In this document: positions 6,394 to 9,934 of the stretch, piece by piece | Position numbering within the stretch: position 1 is the stretch's first letter | Layout: each line of letters opens with the position of its first letter | From: Spirochaetales bacterium | GTDB taxonomy: Bacteria > Spirochaetota > Spirochaetia > Treponematales > UBA12059 | DNA length: 9,934 nt | Reading direction: 5' to 3' | NCBI GenBank assembly: GCA_004525355.1 | Contig: SPCK01000050.1 | Location: 1 to 9,934, forward strand | The notes under the pieces: model-generated | Database searches by the model: none | The model's input: only the letters and a program-made list of their open reading frames with translations | Told to the model about the DNA's origin: nothing | Made by a program: the position numbers and the translations under genes

Positions 6394-9111
6394 ATGTCGG
6401 AAACGATAACGATCTGGATCGACGGAAAAGAAATCAAGGCCGAAAAAGGCGCAAACCTGCTTAAAGTGGCCAGGGACAACGGTTTCAATATTCCCGGTTT
6501 ATGTTTCTACGAGAAAATCACACCCACCGGTGACTGCCGGCTTTGCATGGTCAAGATCGAGGGGCGCCCCGCCATGACTCCATCCTGCCTCGTCAAAGTG
6601 GAAGACGGGATGAAAGTCACGGCCTTTGACCAACAGCTTGAGGAAACCCGCGCGATGCTGGTCGATGTTCTGCTTTCGGAACACAACGATGACTGCATCA
6701 CCTGCGAACGCGACGGAGACTGCCAATTGCAGGATCTGGCTTTCCGCTACGGTTTGGACAGCCCCAAGCGCAAGTTCGATCCCATCTGGAAAGACATACT
6801 CCAGACACCCGACTCATCGTCACCGGTACTTCTGTACGAATCATCCAAGTGCATCAAGTGCGCGCGCTGCGTCAAAGCTTGCCTGGAGATCCAGGGAAAA
6901 GGTGTCTTGAGCTTTGCCCATCGGGGCATCCACAGCCATGTCGTTGCAGGAGCCGCCTTATGGTCGGGTTCGGAGTGCGACGGTTGTGGAGAATGTGTCC
7001 AAAATTGCCCTGTTGGCGCCCTGATGGAGAAGCCGGTATACGGAGAGAGGGTGAAGGCGAAGGACATCCAGAAAAAAATGGTCACCACCTGCGCCTACTG
7101 CGGTGTCGGCTGCCAGCTCGAACTCTGGATCAAGGATGGTAAGATCGCCAAGGTCAAAGGTGCGGATTTAATACCAAATCAAGGATCGTCGTGCGTCAAA
7201 GGCCGCTTTGGCCTGGACTTCGTCAACCACCCCGACCGCCTGACGAAACCGCTTGTTCGCAAAGACGGCAAACTGGTAGAGGTCGAGTGGTCGGAAGCCA
7301 TCGATTATACGGCAAAGCGTTTCGCGGAGATCAAGAAGGCTAACGGTCCTGACGCCCTTGCGGGACTTTCGTCAGCGCGTTGCACGAACGAAGAAAACTT
7401 CGTGTTCCAGAAATTCATGCGCGCGGTCATAGGCACGAACAACGTCGACCACTGCGCCCGCCTTTGCCATTCTTCCACCGTGGCTGGTTTGGCTTCGACA
7501 TTGGGTTCGGGCGCCATGACCAACTCGGCCGCGGAACTCGAACATGCCAACGTCATCATCGTCACAGGATCCAATACCACCGAGACGCACCCGGTCATAG
7601 CAACCTTCATTAAACGCGCGGTGCTTTTCAACAATGCCAAGCTTATCGTCATCGACCCGCGCAAGATCGAGCTTGTCCGATACGCGACCCTGTGGTTGCG
7701 CCAGAAGAACGGCACGGATATCGCGGTAGCCAACGGCATGATGAACGCGATGATCGCCAATGGCTGGGCGAACCAGGAATTCATCCAGAATAACACCGAA
7801 GGTTTCGAAGCCATGTGGGAGATCGTAAAAAAATACGATCCGAAGACGGTCGAAGGCATCACGAGCATCCCGGCCGACTCCCTGATCGAAGCGGCCCGAC
7901 TGTACGCAACGGCGGGAACGGCCTCCATAGTCTACGCCATGGGTATCACCCAGCATGCACACGGGACTGCCAACGTCAAGTCGATGGCCAACCTGGCGAT
8001 GATAACGGGGCAGATCGGACGCGAGAGTACGGGCGTCAATCCCTTGCGGGGCCAGGGCAACGTACAGGGCGCCTGCGATATGGGAGCTTTGCCGAACCTC
8101 TTCCCAGGCTACCAGAAGATAGACGATCCGGCTATTCGCGCCAAGTTCGAGGCTGCCTGGAAACGGCCCAATCTACCCGACAAGGTCGGGTTGACAGTCA
8201 CGGAGATCATGCGCGACGCACATTCGGGTAAAATCAAGGGCTTGTACATCATGGGAGAGAATCCCATGATGTCAGACCCCGACCTCAACCACGTAAAGGA
8301 AAGTCTCGAGCATGTCGATTTCCTCGTGGTGCAGGACATCTTCCTCACGCCGACAGCCGAACTTGCCGACGTTGTTTTCCCCGCCACCGCCTTTGTCGAG
8401 AAGAACGGAACCTACACGAATACCGAGCGTCGCGTTCTGCCACTGGTCAAGATCCTGGATGGGCCAGGAGAGGCCCGCGATGATGCGATGATCATCCAGG
8501 CACTGGCCAATGCCTTGGGCGAGCACTGGGACTACAGCAGTGCCAACGACATCCTGCGTGAGGTGAACGCGCTTACGCCACAGTACGGCGGGATTACGGC
8601 GGAACGACTAGCCGCTGGCGAGAAGATCCAGTGGCCCTGCCCCAACGCTGAGCATCCCGGAACCAAGTTCCTCCATAAGGATGGTAAGTTCACGCGCGGC
8701 AAAGGTCTCTTCTCCGCGCTGGAGCACGTTCCTCCCAAGGAAATGCCCGACAAGGACTACCCCTTTGTCTTGAGTACCGGCCGAAATCTGTACCATTACC
8801 ATACCGCCTCCATGTCGGGACGCACAGTGGCACTGCCGCAATTCGCACCGAATGCCTACGTGGAGATGTGCGATGCCGACTGCGTCGCGCTGGGCATAGC
8901 ACACGGTGATATCGTGCGCGTAAGCTCACGCCGCGGCAGCATCAAGATTGCCGTTCGTCAGACGGATATTGTCGCTCAAGGCAGTATTTTCATACCATTC
9001 CACTACAAGGAAGCGGCGGCGAACATCCTCACCAATAATGTGATTGACCCGATCGCGAAGATACCAGAATTCAAAGCATGTGCGGTGCACATCGAAAAGG
9101 TAGCGAACTAG
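6394..9111 (+). CDS. fdhA: Formate dehydrogenase catalytic subunit with NuoG-like N-terminus, Cys type
   Basis: This 905-aa cytoplasmic molybdopterin enzyme catalyses interconversion of formate and CO2. The NuoG-like N-terminus holds a [2Fe-2S] site (C37, C48, C51, C65), a His-Cys3 4Fe-4S site (H97, C101, C104, C110) and two 4Fe-4S sites (C153/156/159/163 and C195/198/201/205). The catalytic part starts with the 4Fe-4S ligands C233, C236, C240 and C267, and K269 follows in VKGRFGLDF. The active-site motif DHCARLCHSSTVAGL places C358 (TGC at 7465-7467) where selenoenzymes have Sec, followed by H359. R552 in NPLRGQGNVQGACDMG matches the conserved substrate arginine. The C-terminal molybdopterin-dinucleotide domain includes STGRNLYHYHTASMSGR (794-810). 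No signal peptide or Tat motif is present. GGGAGG at 6383-6388 precedes the start. Its Fe-S chain would dock on NuoE/NuoF subunits. NuoG of complex I is excluded by the intact FDH active site. Mo versus W cannot be told. Confidence 0.95.
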   Translation: MSETITIWIDGKEIKAEKGANLLKVARDNGFNIPGLCFYEKITPTGDCRLCMVKIEGRPAMTPSCLVKVEDGMKVTAFDQQLEETRAMLVDVLLSEHNDDCITCERDGDCQLQDLAFRYGLDSPKRKFDPIWKDILQTPDSSSPVLLYESSKCIKCARCVKACLEIQGKGVLSFAHRGIHSHVVAGAALWSGSECDGCGECVQNCPVGALMEKPVYGERVKAKDIQKKMVTTCAYCGVGCQLELWIKDGKIAKVKGADLIPNQGSSCVKGRFGLDFVNHPDRLTKPLVRKDGKLVEVEWSEAIDYTAKRFAEIKKANGPDALAGLSSARCTNEENFVFQKFMRAVIGTNNVDHCARLCHSSTVAGLASTLGSGAMTNSAAELEHANVIIVTGSNTTETHPVIATFIKRAVLFNNAKLIVIDPRKIELVRYATLWLRQKNGTDIAVANGMMNAMIANGWANQEFIQNNTEGFEAMWEIVKKYDPKTVEGITSIPADSLIEAARLYATAGTASIVYAMGITQHAHGTANVKSMANLAMITGQIGRESTGVNPLRGQGNVQGACDMGALPNLFPGYQKIDDPAIRAKFEAAWKRPNLPDKVGLTVTEIMRDAHSGKIKGLYIMGENPMMSDPDLNHVKESLEHVDFLVVQDIFLTPTAELADVVFPATAFVEKNGTYTNTERRVLPLVKILDGPGEARDDAMIIQALANALGEHWDYSSANDILREVNALTPQYGGITAERLAAGEKIQWPCPNAEHPGTKFLHKDGKFTRGKGLFSALEHVPPKEMPDKDYPFVLSTGRNLYHYHTASMSGRTVALPQFAPNAYVEMCDADCVALGIAHGDIVRVSSRRGSIKIAVRQTDIVAQGSIFIPFHYKEAAANILTNNVIDPIAKIPEFKACAVHIEKVAN

Positions 9112-9204
9112 AATCGAACGACAAGGAGAGAAGGCGAAATGAGCAGTACCAACACAAATACTGTCAACCGATGGCTGATAGCCATCATGGGAACGGTGAT
9201 TCAG

Positions 9205-9225
9205 ATCAGTCTGGATGACAGTTCC
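9205..9225. other. Putative recombination or assembly junction
   Basis: OFA-like coding similarity ends about 9211-9214, and sequence on the two sides differs in base composition. Lines upstream reach 40/60 G+C (8881-8940), while lines downstream fall to 24/60 (9721-9780). No insertion-sequence end, tRNA or obvious repeat is visible at the boundary. It may be a genuine transfer boundary or a chimeric contig join. Confidence 0.45.
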
Positions 9226-9254
9226 ACTATCTCTCATTTGAATGCAGTACCACA

Positions 9255-9260
9255 GGGAGG
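9255..9260 (+). promoter_or_regulatory. Shine-Dalgarno of the FNT channel gene
   Basis: GGGAGG sits six bases before ATG 9267, so the channel gene appears to keep its own translation start downstream of the junction. The ATG overlaps the TAA of the truncated upstream ORF (TAATG). Confidence 0.7.
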
Positions 9261-9266
9261 TATATA

Positions 9267-9934
9267 ATGGCAAATTTTTTGGCACCGGCAGAGCTGTCTA
9301 CGGCTCTTATAGGAGTCGGTGAAAAAAAGGCTTCCCTTTCTATAGGGAAGATGATCGGTCTAGGCATACTTGCAGGTGTTTTTATCGGACTTGCCGCTCA
9401 CCTTGCAACAGTAGTAGCTACAGGCTGGACGATCGGTGGCGAAGCTGCTCTGTTTGGATTAAAAAAGTTCTTTATCGGCGCAGTTTTTTCTGTTGGACTG
9501 ATGATGGTTATTATCCCCGGGTCAGAGCTTTTTACCGGCAACAATCTGATGACTGTTGCACTCTGTGAAAAGAAGATCTCTTTCGGCAAGCTGCTCCGAA
9601 ACTGGATAACCGTTTTCACTGCAAACCTGGTTGGATCAATTATTCTTGCGCTCATCATTGCATGGGGTTCTGGACTTCTCGCAGGTAATGTCGGCGGAAC
9701 AGCAATATGTATAGCTTACGATAAAGTTGCTGTGGTTTCCGGCGGAATAAACCATAATGTGGCATTTTTTTTCAGGGCAATCGGTTGTAACTTTCTAGTC
9801 TGTATAACAGTAATGATGGCAATTGCAGCACAGGATATCGCCGGAAAAGTGTTGGCGATATTTTTCCCGATTATGGCTTTTGTAACATCAGGTTTTGAGC
9901 ATGTTGTAGCAAACATGTATTTTATTCCTGCCGG
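9267..9934 (+). CDS. Formate/nitrite transporter (FNT/FocA-type channel), 3' end cut by window
   Basis: The open frame runs from ATG 9267 to the end of the window, giving 222 complete codons of a protein usually 250-290 aa long. The FNT family forms pentameric inner-membrane channels for formate, nitrite or related small anions. Visible signatures are an N-terminal MANFLAPAELSTALIGVGEKK and hydrophobic helices near 29-50, 66-86, 113-135, 165-187 and 193-207. The first gating loop is GSELFTGNNLM (85-95, T90 likely equal to the FocA loop threonine). The second signature is SGFEHVVANMYFIPA (208-222), with H212 at the central pore-histidine position. RAIGCNFLVC (170-179) is also typical. Next to a formate dehydrogenase, formate is the likely substrate, although nitrite or hydrosulfide members exist. 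It is AT-richer than the operon and uses many CTT, GTT, GCA and TCT codons, suggesting a different origin. Confidence 0.92.
   Translation, partial: MANFLAPAELSTALIGVGEKKASLSIGKMIGLGILAGVFIGLAAHLATVVATGWTIGGEAALFGLKKFFIGAVFSVGLMMVIIPGSELFTGNNLMTVALCEKKISFGKLLRNWITVFTANLVGSIILALIIAWGSGLLAGNVGGTAICIAYDKVAVVSGGINHNVAFFFRAIGCNFLVCITVMMAIAAQDIAGKVLAIFFPIMAFVTSGFEHVVANMYFIPA

Larger units (their letters stand above)
9139..9267 (+). pseudogene. Truncated start of an oxalate/formate antiporter (OFA, MFS) gene
   Basis: A 42-codon ORF has a good ribosome site (AAGGAGA, 9123-9129). Its first 25 residues include VNRWLIAIMGTVIQISL, which I recognise as the typical N-terminus and first membrane helix of OFA-family MFS transporters. 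In those proteins it would continue with a G-x-x-Y-A-W-S type motif and about 400 more residues. Here the similarity stops at about base 9211-9214. The frame then reads an unrelated hydrophilic tail (DDSSTISHLNAVPQGGI) to TAA at 9265-9267, overlapping the ATG of the next gene by one base. The simplest reading is an OFA gene broken by recombination, with its 5' end left attached to the FDH operon. OFA transporters are logical partners of formate dehydrogenases. A real 42-aa coupled leader peptide is possible but less likely. Identity rests on a short motif, so confidence is moderate. Confidence 0.5.

Noticed and set aside
6394..7100. Identity as complex I NuoG or an [FeFe]-hydrogenase HydA
   Set aside because: The N-terminus is shared with both, but the catalytic part has the FDH motif DHCARLCH and the conserved arginine, and no H-cluster cysteine motifs are present.
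7465..7467. Selenocysteine at the FDH active site
   Set aside because: The codon is TGC (Cys), so no recoding is required.
9112..9138. Rho-independent terminator between fdhA and the next ORF
   Set aside because: No GC-rich hairpin followed by a T-run is seen; the gap contains a ribosome site instead.
8926..9285. Minus-strand 119-codon frame covering the junction
   Set aside because: It has no recognisable motif, crosses the composition break and the 3' end of fdhA, and lacks a convincing ribosome site.
1..9934. CRISPR arrays, tRNA or rRNA genes, insertion sequences
   Set aside because: No regularly spaced repeats, RNA gene signatures, transposase motifs or terminal inverted repeats were seen on reading both strands.

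Overview
The window carries most of a tightly packed plus-strand operon (1-9111) for an NAD(P)-linked, multi-subunit cytoplasmic formate dehydrogenase. It is followed by a short recombinant-looking stretch and the start of a compositionally different formate/nitrite channel gene (9267 to the window end). Strong Shine-Dalgarno sites, GC-rich codon use in the operon, and the hydrogenase/formate dehydrogenase diaphorase families point to an anaerobic bacterium, possibly Desulfobacterota or a syntroph/acetogen-like lineage. That taxonomic guess is an inference and is not resolved by the sequence.

Layout, all on the plus strand: (1) 1-297, 3' end of a small DRTGG-domain protein of the kind often found beside electron-bifurcating hydrogenase genes. 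(2) 345-848, a NuoE/HydC-type [2Fe-2S] subunit. (3) 868-1230, an HndB/HydD-like small protein with no cysteines. (4) 1243-4317, a 1024-aa fusion of a HydB/NuoF-type FMN subunit with a GltD/NfnB-type FAD/NAD(P)H module. (5) 4326-4784, a second NuoE. (6) 4781-6382, a second NuoF whose N-terminal thioredoxin-like domain has lost its cluster cysteines. (7) 6394-9111, a cysteine-type molybdenum/tungsten formate dehydrogenase catalytic subunit with a full NuoG-like N-terminus. (8) 9139-9267, a 42-codon ORF whose first ~25 codons look like the start of an oxalate/formate antiporter (OFA) and which then diverges. (9) 9267 onward, an FNT-family formate channel, AT-richer than the operon and cut by the window end.

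How the parts may work together: the catalytic subunit would oxidise formate (or reduce CO2) and pass electrons along its NuoG-like Fe-S chain. Two different diaphorase modules are encoded. One (genes 2 and 4) has the hallmarks of an electron-bifurcating HydB/Stn-type core plus an added NADP(H)-type flavin domain. The other (genes 5 and 6) looks like a plain NADH module. The most interesting reading is a formate-dependent enzyme that joins NAD, NADP and ferredoxin pools. The alternative is two separate complexes sharing an operon. The downstream boundary looks like either a transporter replacement by horizontal transfer or an assembly chimera.
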